Shown: positions 22,035 to 33,222, numbered from the stretch's first letter. The stretch is 64,000 nt of DNA from Sodalis endosymbiont of Henestaris halophilus (GCF_900161835.1 NZ_LT897836.1:682001-746000), one strand, 5' to 3'. A program made the numbers and translations. The notes: generated by a model not told the origin, from the sequence alone.

Positions 22035-22519
22035 CTAGTTGGCTAACTTTGTTTTCTCAGCTAGCTGCAGGTGGTTTTCATGAACAGCCAGCCTATCAAA
22101 GTTAACCGGGGCTAAATTAAGTGTCTAGAAGGTATATCAAGACACCTGACTGTTATGCATTGGTGGTCATCGGTCAACAAAATATTCAAGACATATGTGT
22201 TGAGGTAGTGCGTTGTCTGGGTGCCTTTAATACCAAAGATGGTAAAGATATCTGCCTGCTGGCCTTCGCATAAAAACGCGGTATTATTGTCAAGTGGCGT
22301 CGTCATATTGAATCGCAACAAAACATAACAGATGTCTCCTAACATCTGGTTAAACAAGTTATCAAATTCCAGTTTGATAGCAGACGGCCATTCCCGCTGG
22401 AATGCACTAAGCGTGTTTAGCACTTTAAACGAAAAGTTTTTCGTGTCAATGCACTGTTTAGTATAAATGCACTAAAGTTGAAATATTATCTCAGTATTAT
22501 TTTGTTCTGATTCTGATAT
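22035..22519 (-). pseudogene. secB: secB relic (export chaperone)
   Basis: SecB holds precursor proteins unfolded and delivers them to SecA. The relic starts at ATA (22517-22519) where ATG is expected, followed by SESEQNNTEIIFQ; then TAG, CIYTK, and a 103-codon open stretch with KLEFDNLFNQ..., TAFLCEGQQADIFTIFGIKGTQ and NILLTDD. A frameshift gives TF-stop-TLNLAPVNFD, another shift gives LFM, and it ends at TAG 22035-22037. The open stretch is not a gene of its own: it begins inside the SecB fold and lacks the C-terminal helix. YajC-SecDF survive nearby. Confidence 0.93.
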
Positions 22520-22579
22520 TAAAAAATTTTAGTTAAGGTCTAGATGCAGTTGTCAAGGTGCGCGCCTCCTTAGTTATGT

Positions 22580-22828
22580 TTATTTAAGAAAATAATCTCA
22601 GCCGTTACGTAAATCTAGCTCATGCAGATGCATCTCAGTCGCTTATCTTTTTGTTTTTAATAAAAGTCTGCAGCATCTTAGTACGGCTGCAGCGTTAAAT
22701 TATTTCTTTCCGAATATACATTACTCTATTAATAATTATTGCTGAATAAGATCCTTTAGGAATAGATGGACTTTAAATTCAATTGGATAATGTTAAATAG
22801 TTTTTGTATACATTTCAATATTAGTTAT
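22580..22828 (-). pseudogene. grxC: grxC relic (glutaredoxin 3)
   Basis: 83 codon positions, matching E. coli GrxC. It begins with ATA instead of ATG, then TNIEMYTKTI (E. coli ANVEIYTKET), followed by a stop where the redox CPYC motif should be. It ends HELDLRNG-stop-DYFLK (ALDARGGLDPLLK) with TAA at 22580-22582. It lies between the yibN and secB relics, the normal order. The active-site cysteines are gone, so any redox function is lost. Confidence 0.85.
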
Positions 22829-22861
22829 AGTTCTTTTTTTCTCATTGTATAGTATGGTCAT

Positions 22862-23220
22862 TTACCTCCGCACCAGCGGTAAATTTTCTCCGATCCATCC
22901 GGATATATCCTTCTTGCAGGATATAAACCTGTTCAAATCCAGTTTTGATAAGCTATTTTAGTCGCATTGCGCGAAGTGGTACCCCTGGTGCGAATGACAA
23001 CGATTAGTTTCACTTTTGCGTTCTATAGCTTGATCGGTTAGCTGTATTTAATATCTACCGCTGTGTTATATTCAGGCATATTAGCAATATGCCCTTTACG
23101 GGACTCATCTCGTTTGCGCAGATCAATAATCACCGCGCTTTCATTGTTGATCAGGTAAATGTTTTCACTTTGGGTGAGGTTGATCACTTAGAAAACCCTT
23201 TGCGGACAGTGGTTAAAATT
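22862..23220 (-). pseudogene. yibN: yibN relic (rhodanese-like membrane protein)
   Basis: Reads VINLTQSENIYLINNESAVIIDLR, then KRDESRKGHIANMPE, matching YibN [25 protein letters not shown]. After stops and shifts it ends GENLPLVRR with TAA at 22862-22864, matching ENLPLVRGK. The N-terminal membrane anchor is not readable. It is the first gene of the yibN-grxC-secB-gpsA-cysE block. Confidence 0.85.
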
Positions 23221-23589
23221 ACGACATCAAAAAGAATTAGTCACCATAAACTATGGTGTGAGATAATTACTAACAATTTGCATGATTGTTTGCATGGGAT
23301 TTAACTCTTGTTAATAAATAACGACAGGTTTAAATACTTAAGTATATTTTCTCTTCCCGCCGGTAAAATTTAGTTAATCTAATTTAGATAGACATTCACT
23401 AATGTACTGACATTAGTATTGCGTCACGCTGAAAAAATATCGCATGATATGGATGTCAAATTTTACATGATATTTTAATTAATTATGTATTTAATGTACA
23501 GTGATTATTACCATCAGGGCAAAACATTGTTAAAACATTTTATATACCAAGGTAAGTTAGTGATTCATTGCTTGCAAAAGATTCAGAAC

Positions 23590-24190
23590 TTCTGGTGTTG
23601 CATTTTTGCTAGTGCGCTTTTACCAGCTGTAGCTGGTAAAGTCGCAGATAACAAGTAGCAAATTTAAATTTTGCATTAAATATTTTACCAAAAATTCAAT
23701 GCTAAAATGGTAACCAGCTGTACTAAGTCAACTGAGAATCAGCACTAACAAAATCTATCGGTTGCTTATCTATCTCTCTGCTGGCTACGCAGAGCTAGGA
23801 TGTTAAAAGCTGAATCTCAATATTGGTTGGAATGACCATTTTTAATGGTTGCAAAGTGGTCAATACGTTTTGCGGTTGAATTTTGCTTTATTGAGTGCCA
23901 ATATTATGCACTTTGATCCTAAACAACAAGTAAAATATAGGCAATTAACGTCTGTTATCTTATTGTAATTAATTTAACTAATCATACACGATAATCATAA
24001 AAACCTATATGCCATACAAGTACTGTTTTAATGGTGAGAAAAAGCGAGCAATAGTAAGTATTGCAGTAAAATAATAACAGCAAATAAATCGACTACCGTC
24101 GGCTGGTCATAATTGGCAGACTGTTTGCAATAGGTTATTATTTATAATCATCATCGAACATAGCATGGACACTTCTATGAGTATGTAATT
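23590..24190 (+). pseudogene. envC: envC relic (septal murein hydrolase activator)
   Basis: The clearest part is at 24080-24190: ADCLQ followed, after a frameshift, by LFIIIIEHSMDTSMSM, against EnvC ADWLQGYGLVVVVEHGKGDMSLYGY. A possible signal-peptide region (CIFASALLPAVAGKVAD) lies at about 23600-23650. It is followed by the yibQ relic on the same strand, the enterobacterial order envC-yibQ. The coiled-coil middle is not readable. Confidence 0.65.
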
Positions 24191-24239
24191 ATTTTCTTTT
24201 AAAATTCGTCGCTAGGTCCTAACATTTAGTTTAATACTA

Positions 24240-25110
24240 CACCCTAACTTTAGGTAGTTAATTTATCAATGAAACTTTCAGTGCTGCTATTGTTATGCTC
24301 CTCATACTAACAAATTAATCGATACTAACTGTGAAATTTAATATTGTCATTAACGATTTGGGTTACAAACTAAATTAACGAATATTAGGTGCTGATCATG
24401 CCGTTAATATTTCGATAACAACACTACTATATGCATCTTATGCCCATGCGATGGTTAAAAAATGCTCACTAGCAGAAAGTAGCGCTATCTTATACATCTA
24501 CCGATGGCGCTATTAAGCAAGCAACCCTGGAGTGTGCAATGCGATAACATAGACGATGAGTTGTACTAGAGCCAACATACTAACATATTATCATTAGCAT
24601 TTATTCATCTAGATAAATGCCCCTTATACGGTGAGAGAGATAAATAACCTTATATGATCTTCGTGATGACCTTTAGTTTTAGTGGAATGTACAACTGATG
24701 GATGCATGGGCAGGCATTAAGATGTTTATTGTTATTCTTTCCTCGATAGCATAAACTATGCATTTGTCAGCCATTAGGTGCCTGTTGCAGCCGGCAACTG
24801 CGGTTTAGATGGTTCCTCAAACCGAGATATTTCAGAATGACACTTCTAGCAAGGCCGGAATAAGCGTGCTAGTTTAGCCGTGCGATGTTGTTGGCACACC
24901 GCAATGGGCTTTTTATATCGCTATAGGCTATCTTTTTATTTCGTCACTGTAATCTAGTATTGCACCAGATGCTTTTATCCCTGCTAGAAGATGTTGTGCT
25001 GGTATGTTTCACGTATGTTACTCAACGAACAGCTCGAATTTGTTACCGCTGCGTTTCCTGATATCTATAATATATAAAATTATATTTATGTAGCTGATAT
25101 CGGTAAACTA
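24240..25110 (+). pseudogene. yibQ: yibQ relic (periplasmic polysaccharide-deacetylase-like protein)
   Basis: From about 24329 the frame reads VKFNIVINDLGYKLN, then a stop, then ILGADHAVNISITTLLYASYAHAM. This matches YibQ GKLAIVIDDFGYRPHNENQVLAMPSAISVAVLPDSPHAREM. Later pieces are SFLDSI (FLDSVT) near 24740, LDGSSNRDI (LDDSQNEADI) near 24810 and RNG near 24900. There are many stops. Confidence 0.8.
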
Positions 25111-26192
25111 TGTGCAGTTAAAATAGCTGTATATTAAAAGGGAAGATCTCTATCTTAGAGGTGAAGGTAGTTTTCTGTTCCATCGCTCTGACTCATGCAA
25201 GTCGTACAAAGAAAAGTAACTGGCAAGCATTCACTTTATTTAGATCGTCGGCTGCGATATCACACGTTTTGATTCTCTCATCCTATTTTACTTATACGTC
25301 AACAATTGGCACCTAGTATTCGTTTCTTAGCCGCGATAAAATACGAACAGGGTATCTACATTATTACCATGTGCTTTAATTAAATGTAAATTACTTAGTT
25401 AAATTATGATAATGCTATAAGATCTGTTGAGAATTCTACTATGTTAAAATAATAGTAATGAATAGAGTAAGTATCGTAAATATTTTATTAGAAATCTTTA
25501 AATATTTATCGCGACCGTTTTGAGTGTATCTACATCGTTATCGGTCTTGACATGCATTATTAGCGCCACTATTTAATAAATCAGCAGCTATCTCCTGAAC
25601 GCTATTAGTATTTCATCGCGTGTTATTGTGCGTTGATATCAGTCGTTAAAACGAATTTGAACTAAGTAAATACTGCTCAATCTATTATTGTTAAACGCTA
25701 ATTTACTCACAAACATCCATGCTGAGCTATTTACCAGCTCAGACAATCGTGTTATTTGTAATTAATTGCAACTAAATGCGATAACTAATTGATTATTTAG
25801 CACAAATATCCTTGTTTCTTGCTGCAGCACAATATTACGAATAGGATTGCGATCATTGTTCTTCAGACAATTTTGTTATATGTTTAGTAGTTACCGGTAT
25901 GTTTCAATTGTTGTGTTAATTAAACACAAGATTGCTATTTTGTGATGCAATAGGTGTTGGTGGTGCAGAGATAATCTAATATTTGAAGATATATTGTCGG
26001 TGTTGAGGCCGTACTTGCAGATAGACATTTGTTATTGAGTTGTATGATTTTATCACTTGTGTTGAATGCATGAAGTAGTTGTATCTGCGTGTGTTATTAT
26101 CTGCCTTAAGACTCAATTTATAAAGAGTTATTAGTTTCGTCTATAGTAAGCCTTTAACGCGTTAATATATATTATATTGAAGAAATGCAACT

Positions 26193-26210
26193 CTGCATAA
26201 ATTTATGCAG
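26193..26210. repeat. 18-base perfect palindrome CTGCATAAATTTATGCAG
   Basis: Self-complementary over 18 bases, in gene-less sequence. It could be an operator relic or chance. Confidence 0.4.
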
Positions 26211-28083
26211 TGTGCTATTTATTAAATTTTGGTTTAACTACTTAATAAAATGTGAGGTATTTAAAAAAGTAATGTGCAATAAATGTAGATTTACTTAGTA
26301 AATATAGATTGATATGAAAAGTTAATACTATTCAACACACAAATATTGTTATCGATAATATACTATAATTATTGCAAATAAGAATGTCAATAAGTTTATG
26401 GTGGTGATTAGATTAATTATTGCTTGTAAAGCAATTAACTAATGTATATGATTATTAATCATATCTGGTATATACAGTTATGATAGGTAAAATTCTTCTA
26501 CCTTAGAAGTCGTTTGTGATTTTTAAATAATATGATATTGATTATTAAGTAATAAGTTAAATGTTTTCAATTATATTCAATTTCATTAAATTAAAGCAAC
26601 TAAAATATTAGTAGTAGAGGTTTTTATAAAACCACAGTGATACACGCATTCTCTTTACGATCTTACTGTTGCACAAGATAAAGAAATAATACTTGTCTTT
26701 TATTAACGACAAACTTATTGATAAGTTATTATATAATACCATTTTTATTTTTAGTTTCATAATTGCAAAATACTACTCTGATATCTTTGCTTGTAAAATA
26801 ATATCAATGTCTGTGTTAATAGCATCATGATCTGCTGTTAATCACATTTTTGCAGCGTGTTTTTAACTTTTAGTTTGTATTCCTTATAAAAGAATAATCT
26901 TAGTAAGTTAGCCGTTTTGTATACATAATATTGTTTGATATCTTTTATTTGAAAATATATTTACCACTGTATTTCATGAGCCGAGTCTGACGTCTTTCAT
27001 TTTAGTAATTAGTATTAATATTAATTTAATTTCCTAAATTGCTTATGAAATAATACTTCTGATCCGCTTATTTTAAATACTCATAACACTAGTAAAACTT
27101 GATTGTGCTGTAAAAATGTTTTGTAACATAGAAAATTATAGCAACTTTTACTTCGTAAGTATCTTATTGGTCTTTTTGGGCATTTATTCTTTTTTAGTCT
27201 TCTGAGTACTTACGCATTAAGTTATTATTCTCATAGAAATCCCCCCGCTTTTGCATGCTTTTTATTCATCCTCTATAGTCATAGCACTTAACAGTATTTT
27301 TAGCTTGTATAGTTATTTATTTTTCTATACAGAGACACTTCTAAAAGACCGAAGATCAATCATGCAGAATTCTTAGAATACTTAAAACGCTTTAACGGTT
27401 CGTACCGAATTTGATAGCAATATTACCTCTTTGACTAGGTAACAGGTAAAATCTTGCATCACCGTTAGATCAGTTTAGTGTTTTTCATCTAGTAATAATT
27501 AACTTATCTCTTTCTTGTGAGATTTCTTAAGTTGTATCATGATGAACTGGTAAACGATAAACTTGTTATTTTGACGTATTAGTTGCCTCTGCGTTTGTAT
27601 TTGTAAGATGACAATTGACTATCACTAGCTAGTTCATATTCTGGCCGGAAAACTAATAACTTATATTTATGCTATGAGCATGGTGGTTAAGTATAAGTTA
27701 TGCTTGTAGCTTCGTCTTAGACGTTGCCTGCTGACAAGCTTCTCTTACCATATTGCTCTTAATGACGCGATAAACATTAGGTTTATCGTCTTGGCAATGC
27801 TTTATATATAGTAGTTACTGAGATAAATATCAAGATATGACATGATGCGTCATGCTATGATTAGATATCACTTTTTGTGTGTTGATTACTGAAAATCGTT
27901 TAGTAAGTTAGACATCAAGAGTTCCGTAGGCTTATAAAGGTGTTATTTTAAGGCCTTACCTTATATGATAAATTGATGGTAAAACGACTAATTTTCGTAA
28001 TTTTATCCGTATCTTCATCAGTGTTCAATGTAATATTATTCGATTCTCATTAAGGAGATTTTGTGTATAAGTTCAGCAATACA

Positions 28084-28111
28084 TTTATCACTAATTTAGA
28101 TTAGTGATAAA
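28084..28111. repeat. Perfect 12-bp hairpin
   Basis: TTTATCACTAAT (28084-28095), loop TTAG, ATTAGTGATAAA (28100-28111). No T-run follows; no intact gene is adjacent. Confidence 0.65.
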
Positions 28112-30132
28112 GACTATAGAGTAAACATAACACCTAAATTTGAGTTATTAGTGTCAATATTTCGCTACGCAAAATATTTAGGAAGCATGACTGATGACTA
28201 ACTGGCTACAACCGCTCAAACTGGTACTGAAAAAGAAATTAGATTTGAGAGGAGTTACTGGTTCTGATGATCTATCATCAGAAACTGTTCGCTAGTTTAT
28301 TACAGATACAGATATTATCATACCTGCTAGATGATAGCTATTATAGCGCTAGCTATTCGATTTTTCTATCTTTGTTTGCAGATAATTTTGATTTATTAAT
28401 ATTTTGCCGTGTCCAACAGACACAAGTTGAGGAGGGAAGGAATGTTGATCTAAAATTGCTAATTCTCAACTAATTAAATTTCATTAGCTTGAAATATTTT
28501 TTTTTTGCTGAAGTTTTGATGTTAGTATATTAATTTTACTTGTCTATTATAGAGTATGTGTTTAGTAAAATATTTAATGATCAAGTGCACTTTATTAAAG
28601 TGGATATACCTATCTCATAATTACTGTGATTTGTATAATTCTGCGTAAACACGTTGAGGGGATTCCTATAGAGAGTTTATCAGCATGCAGATAACGGTAA
28701 TTCGATAGAATACCAGGTATTACAAGTACGCTTGAGGAACTGAAGATAATTACGTGTCGTCGCTTTTATTGTTTTAGGCTAATAACGACAATGCTTATGT
28801 TAAATTTCTTTTAACAATGCTTCAGTGTAAAGTAATATGGTCAGTAAAATACTTTACTATACTAGTAACGTAATGTTATCTTTGTGTTTCATCCTTTTGT
28901 ACAACGAATAGTGATAATTTTTCATATTGTCGTTCGATATGTGATACTAAGCTATTGGCACAGAGACAATAACTTACTTTGGCACTTACTGCATCGTCTA
29001 ACTAGGAGTTGATATAGCTTTAATCGTTTAGGTAGGGAACCAGATAAATTTTATACTAAAGTATACTTGTATGCTCGTTGTGTTGACTTATTTGGCACAA
29101 TTGAGAAAAACACAATACATACTACAGAAAGTATATTTTTTGTTAAGGTCATTAACCTAATGTCAACTTTTAATACATAGTAATTTAGGTTTTATAAAGT
29201 ACAATGTAAAGATTTTATGAAAATGTTGCGTATCGTTATTCGTAATATTTACTTGATTACTGCCGGCAAGTTGCCTAATAGGAAATTATATGCTAGCGCA
29301 TATAATATGCGTATAAAATAAATAGAAAATGAATGTTATGATATGAAACAGAAAATTAGCATTTTTTTAATTTTGTAGGCTAGAACACCTAGTTATAGCC
29401 TAGGTATTTTGTGCTTAAGCTGCAGTGATTTGTTATGCGCGCTTGCTAATTGTTTATTCGAAAGATCTTATAATCTGATTAACTACTATTTATAGGTAAA
29501 AAGATAGTATCTGCCTTATGGTCGAGTCTGATTTGCACCATGGCATTCAAGTAGTTGCGGCTTCTTTAGATATATTACCTAGTTATTTATTAGTATTTAA
29601 CGATAGCTAGCTGCTTCCATTCTTAGTTATTCAACAAAATTAGCAGCATTAAAGTTAAAAACCTAGCAAAATATTTTCTATGATAATCAAAAACCTGCGC
29701 CGTAGTGCTCTTTTAATGCACTGAAAGCTAGCGTCATGCTGCTATTTAAGGCGATGACAGCACATCAATTGTCACAATGATGGTAAACTCTACTATTAAT
29801 TTTTAACTATTTTATAGTTTACCCGACATTATGCTGATATCGTTAAATGATATTAGCTATGTTATATAATTTTATTGCTTCATATCTACAAACTTGATTG
29901 TGTTGCATATCATTATTTTTAATAAATATTTATGGGGTTATTTTAGTGTGGTAACGTGTCATTACTTTTATCAATTGGCTTGAAGCTTATTATAGACATA
30001 ATCTAGACAGGTAGACGTTAGATGCTTATTTTGTGCAGATTGCTGTCGGTAAAAATCTGTATTGATAGCGCAGACTAAACACATTTCGTGGATTTACTTT
30101 GTATAGTAATTGATGTAGTTGTTAAAAAATGC

Positions 30133-30162
30133 GCTTGTGCAACAAGCACAAGCTTGTTTTTT
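30133..30162 (+). terminator. Terminator-like hairpin with A- and T-tracts
   Basis: Stem GCTTGTGC (30133-30140) with GCACAAGC (30146-30153), loop AACAA, followed by TTGTTTTTT and preceded by AAAAAAT. The symmetry would let it stop transcription from both sides. No intact gene ends near it. Confidence 0.6.
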
Positions 30163-30559
30163 AGTGTTGAATTATATGTGAAATATCAATGAGTAAAAAC
30201 TGATGTTTATGATTGCCTTTGCTGCCGCGTGCAACTGTTATTAAATCAAATGGTCGTGAAAACGACAGCATTTATTTCGTTAATTATTTATGACGTTATA
30301 AAACGTATAACACCTAAATAACCACTAATAAACACTCATTAAAATTAATGAACATAAAGAAACCAGGTATAATTTTGTAGTATTTTATTTATTACTTATT
30401 CACGGAACGCCACAGGCAGGAGATAATAAAACGTCGTGTTTATTTTGCACGAATTTATATAGCGGCAAAATTAAATACTAATTTATTTTAGTGCTTTTAG
30501 ATATGATGCTTGTTCAAGATTAGCAAGATTAATCAAAAATAGTACATTCTTATAATATG

Positions 30560-30935
30560 ATTAACATCGCCAAATTTTTCTCAATTATAAAAAGAGATAG
30601 CATGTTGTATTATTTGAGTAGCAATATGTTTTACTACATCATATACTTACCCTTATCTGGTAGAAGGGTACCATTTACAATGGTGATCTACTTGTTACTG
30701 AAAGCTTGATAAAATTCGCAATCTAAATATTAAAAACTATTATTGTGCCGATGTATGTGGCATGTGATTGTTATATTTACAGTCGCGCGTTTTTTATCAT
30801 CTTGACCGTAACAACCTAATGCTAAGCGAATATGTTTAACGCTATCTATCATCTACAGATGATAGATAGCAATTTTTGATTGCATGTTTACGCCAAGACC
30901 TCGATGGTAGTAGACCAAAATATTTTGCACCTTAG
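30560..30935 (+). pseudogene. tgt: tgt relic (queuine tRNA-ribosyltransferase), C-terminal third
   Basis: Directly upstream of yajC, where tgt stands in enterobacteria. Readable parts are NMFYYII (DMFDCVM), KGTIYNGDLLVTESLIKFAI ([20 protein letters not shown]), and SRVFYHLDRNNLMLSEYV (SRAYLHHLDRCNEILGARL). The zinc-site cysteines are partly lost. Stops and one or more shifts are present. The N-terminal two thirds, expected back to about 29800, could not be read. Loss of Tgt removes queuosine from the GUN tRNAs. Confidence 0.85.
30841..30877 (+). terminator. Perfect 13-bp hairpin with T-run, before yajC
   Basis: GCTATCTATCATC (30841-30853), loop TACA, GATGATAGATAGC (30858-30870), then AATTTTT. 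It looks like a good intrinsic terminator 127 bases before yajC, yet it lies inside the region that aligns with the end of tgt. The right arm may therefore have arisen after the gene died. Confidence 0.6.
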
Positions 30936-31003
30936 TTCCATCATCGGATTAAATTAAGCCGATATTACCTTAAGTTTTCTAATTAAATAATGAGGAAATT
31001 TAA

Positions 31004-31336
31004 ATGAGTTTTTCAGTTTCTGAAGCAATTGCTGCCACTAGCACTATGCCCCAATCTAGCCCTTACTCTCTAGTCGTTATGCTAGTTATTTTTGGCATAA
31101 TCTTCTATTTCATGATTTTTCGTCCACAACAGAAGCGTGCTAATACGCATAAAAAACTAATAAATTCCATATCCAAAGGCGATGAAGTTCTGACAACCGG
31201 CGGTTTAGTGGGGCGCGTGGTTAAAATTACGGATATCGACTATATTTCCATTGCGATAAATAATACTAATGAAGTTATCATCAAGCGTGATTTTGTAGTT
31301 GCTATTTTACCGAAAGGCACGATAAAGGCGCTGTAA
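31004..31336 (+). CDS. yajC: Sec translocon accessory subunit YajC
   Basis: 110 residues, the E. coli length. Small inner-membrane partner of SecDF. One transmembrane helix (residues 23-44, LVVMLVIFGIIFYFMIF) is followed by the conserved FRPQQKR and a cytosolic domain with GDEVLTTGGLVGRVVKI. AGGA precedes the ATG at 31004. It is the first intact gene of the yajC-secD-secF operon now that tgt is dead, so transcription must start between the tgt relic and this gene. Confidence 0.96.
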   Translation: MSFSVSEAIAATSTMPQSSPYSLVVMLVIFGIIFYFMIFRPQQKRANTHKKLINSISKGDEVLTTGGLVGRVVKITDIDYISIAINNTNEVIIKRDFVVAILPKGTIKAL

Positions 31337-31362
31337 TAATTTATTATCCTGCAAGGAATATC

Positions 31363-33210
31363 ATGTTAAATCATTATTCTTTATGGAAGTATAGCATGTT
31401 AGTGCTAACGCTGTTAGTTGGATTTATGTATGCTCTTCCCAATTTGTATGGGGAAGATCCTTCCTTACAGATTACGAGTGCGCAGGATGAGGAGGTCAAT
31501 GAATTGACGTCGGTTCAAGTCCGAACCATTTTAGAACAAAAACATATTGCTAGTAAATCAATTACTCTGATGAATGGTATTGTTTTAGCTCGTTTCTCCA
31601 ACCCGGACTTACAGTTGCTCGCCCGAGACAACTTAGTAAAATCACTTGGTGAGAATTATGTTGTGGCGCTTAATCTAGCACCAGCCATACCTAATTGGTT
31701 AGCTATGTTAGGTGCAACGCCGATGAAGCTAGGACTAGATTTGCGTGGCGGCGTTCACTTTCTTATAGAGGTAGATATGGACACCGCGTTCAACAAGCAG
31801 CAAGAAAAAATAAGGGATACACTACTCAGTGATTTACGTGAAAAAGATATTTCATATGTGATGGTGCGTAAAATCGAGGGTTACGGTAATGAAATACGCT
31901 TTCGCGATGCTAATACCCGCAATCAGGCAATATCATGGCTGGCTTCGAATCACCGCGACCTTGTTATCAACAGTGTTGGAAATAACGCGCTGAGCGCTAA
32001 GTTGTCAGATGATCGCCTATGTAAAGATCGTGAGTACGCGGTGCAACAGAACATAACCATACTGCGTAATCGCATTAATCAGCTAGGCATTACCGAGTCT
32101 TTAGTCCGTCGTCAACGTGCTAACCGTATTGTGGTTGAGTTGCCTGGTATACAGGATATAAAGCTCGCTAAAAAAATTTTGGGGGCAACCGAAACGCTCG
32201 AGTTCCGTTTGATTAATATCTTGCCGAATCAAACTTCTGTTGTTAACGGCAACTTGCCGGAAAATTTAGAGGTGAAAACTACCAGTGACGGTCAGCCGGT
32301 CGTGTTGTATAAACAGGTCATTTTAACCGGCGATCATATCATTCACTCTACTTGCAGTGCTGATGAATATAACCGTCCACAGGTTACGATTTCCTTGGAT
32401 AGTAGTGGCGGTAATATAATGTCCAACTTCACCAAGAATAATGTCGGCAAGCTGATGGCCACCTTGCTTGTGGCATATAAGGATAGCGGTAAGAAAGATG
32501 TTAACGGTCGCGTCATTTTAGAGAGACAAGAAAAAATTATTAATATTGCTATGATTCAATCGCAACTAGGTAAGAGTTTTCGCATTACTGGCATCAAAAA
32601 TTATAACGAAGCGCACCAGTTGTCACTGCTGCTGCGTTCGGGCGCGTTGATTGCGCCGATACAAATTTTAGAAGAGCACATCATCGGTCCGACATTAGGA
32701 CTGAAGAATATTACCCAGGGACTGCAAGCTTGTCTTTGGGGGTTGATGGCATCAATTTTGTTTATGGTGGTATGGTATCGCCTGTTTGGTCTTATTGCCA
32801 CTACGGCAATCATAGCCAATTTGGTGCTTATTATCGGTATTATGTCCCTGTTGCCTGGTGTGACACTAACCATGTCTGGTATTGCCGGTATTGTGTTGAC
32901 GTTAACGGTAGCGGTGGATGCTAATGTGTTAATAAATGAGCGGATAAAAGAAGAGCTACGCAACGGGCGTACAGTGCAGCAGGCCATTCATGAGGGATAT
33001 CGAGGCGCGTTCTCCAGTATTGTTGATGCTAATGTTACAACGCTGATTACCGCTGCTATTCTGTATGCAATAGGCACAGGATCACTGAAGGGATTTGCCA
33101 TTACCACGGCTATCGGGATCGCTACCTCAATGTTTACGTCGATCATTGGTACTCGCGCTATCGTTAATCTACTTTACGGCAGTAAACGTATTAATAAGCT
33201 GTCTATATAG
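31363..33210 (+). CDS. secD: Protein translocase subunit SecD
   Basis: 615 residues, as in E. coli. Uses the proton gradient to pull translocated proteins into the periplasm. It has the N-terminal membrane helix with MYALPNLYGEDPSLQI, the first periplasmic domain with LGLDLRGGVHF, and the C-terminal RND-type membrane bundle (GLKNITQGLQACLWG, VDANVLINERIKEELR). The frame is complete, with no damage seen. It is 26 bases after yajC. Confidence 0.97.
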   Translation: MLNHYSLWKYSMLVLTLLVGFMYALPNLYGEDPSLQITSAQDEEVNELTSVQVRTILEQKHIASKSITLMNGIVLARFSNPDLQLLARDNLVKSLGENYVVALNLAPAIPNWLAMLGATPMKLGLDLRGGVHFLIEVDMDTAFNKQQEKIRDTLLSDLREKDISYVMVRKIEGYGNEIRFRDANTRNQAISWLASNHRDLVINSVGNNALSAKLSDDRLCKDREYAVQQNITILRNRINQLGITESLVRRQRANRIVVELPGIQDIKLAKKILGATETLEFRLINILPNQTSVVNGNLPENLEVKTTSDGQPVVLYKQVILTGDHIIHSTCSADEYNRPQVTISLDSSGGNIMSNFTKNNVGKLMATLLVAYKDSGKKDVNGRVILERQEKIINIAMIQSQLGKSFRITGIKNYNEAHQLSLLLRSGALIAPIQILEEHIIGPTLGLKNITQGLQACLWGLMASILFMVVWYRLFGLIATTAIIANLVLIIGIMSLLPGVTLTMSGIAGIVLTLTVAVDANVLINERIKEELRNGRTVQQAIHEGYRGAFSSIVDANVTTLITAAILYAIGTGSLKGFAITTAIGIATSMFTSIIGTRAIVNLLYGSKRINKLSI

Positions 33211-33222
33211 TAGGAGTAGTTT

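Larger units (their letters stand above)
25111..30559. other. 5.4-kb gene desert
   Basis: No credible gene between the yibQ relic and the readable tgt relic. queA would be expected just before tgt but I cannot read it. A 68-codon frame at 28267-28473 is rich in L/Y/S and matches nothing I know. Structures are an 18-base palindrome at 26193-26210, a 12-bp hairpin at 28084-28111, an 8-bp stem TTATATGC/GCATATAA at 29286-29305 and a terminator-like hairpin at 30133-30160. Confidence 0.65.

Noticed and set aside
22112-22423. 103-residue minus-strand frame as a complete gene
   Set aside because: It is the open middle part of the secB relic, with stop and frameshifts on both sides.
22920-22945. GTTCAAATCC as a tRNA T-loop
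   Set aside because: It reads as part of the yibN relic on the minus strand; no acceptor or anticodon stem fits around it.
23089-23304. 71-codon plus-strand frame
   Set aside because: Lies antisense to the yibN relic and has no family likeness.
28267-28473. 68-codon frame
   Set aside because: Low-complexity L/Y/S composition, no ribosome site, no recognisable motif.
32601-32987. 128-codon minus-strand frame inside secD
   Set aside because: Shadow of the membrane-segment codons of secD.
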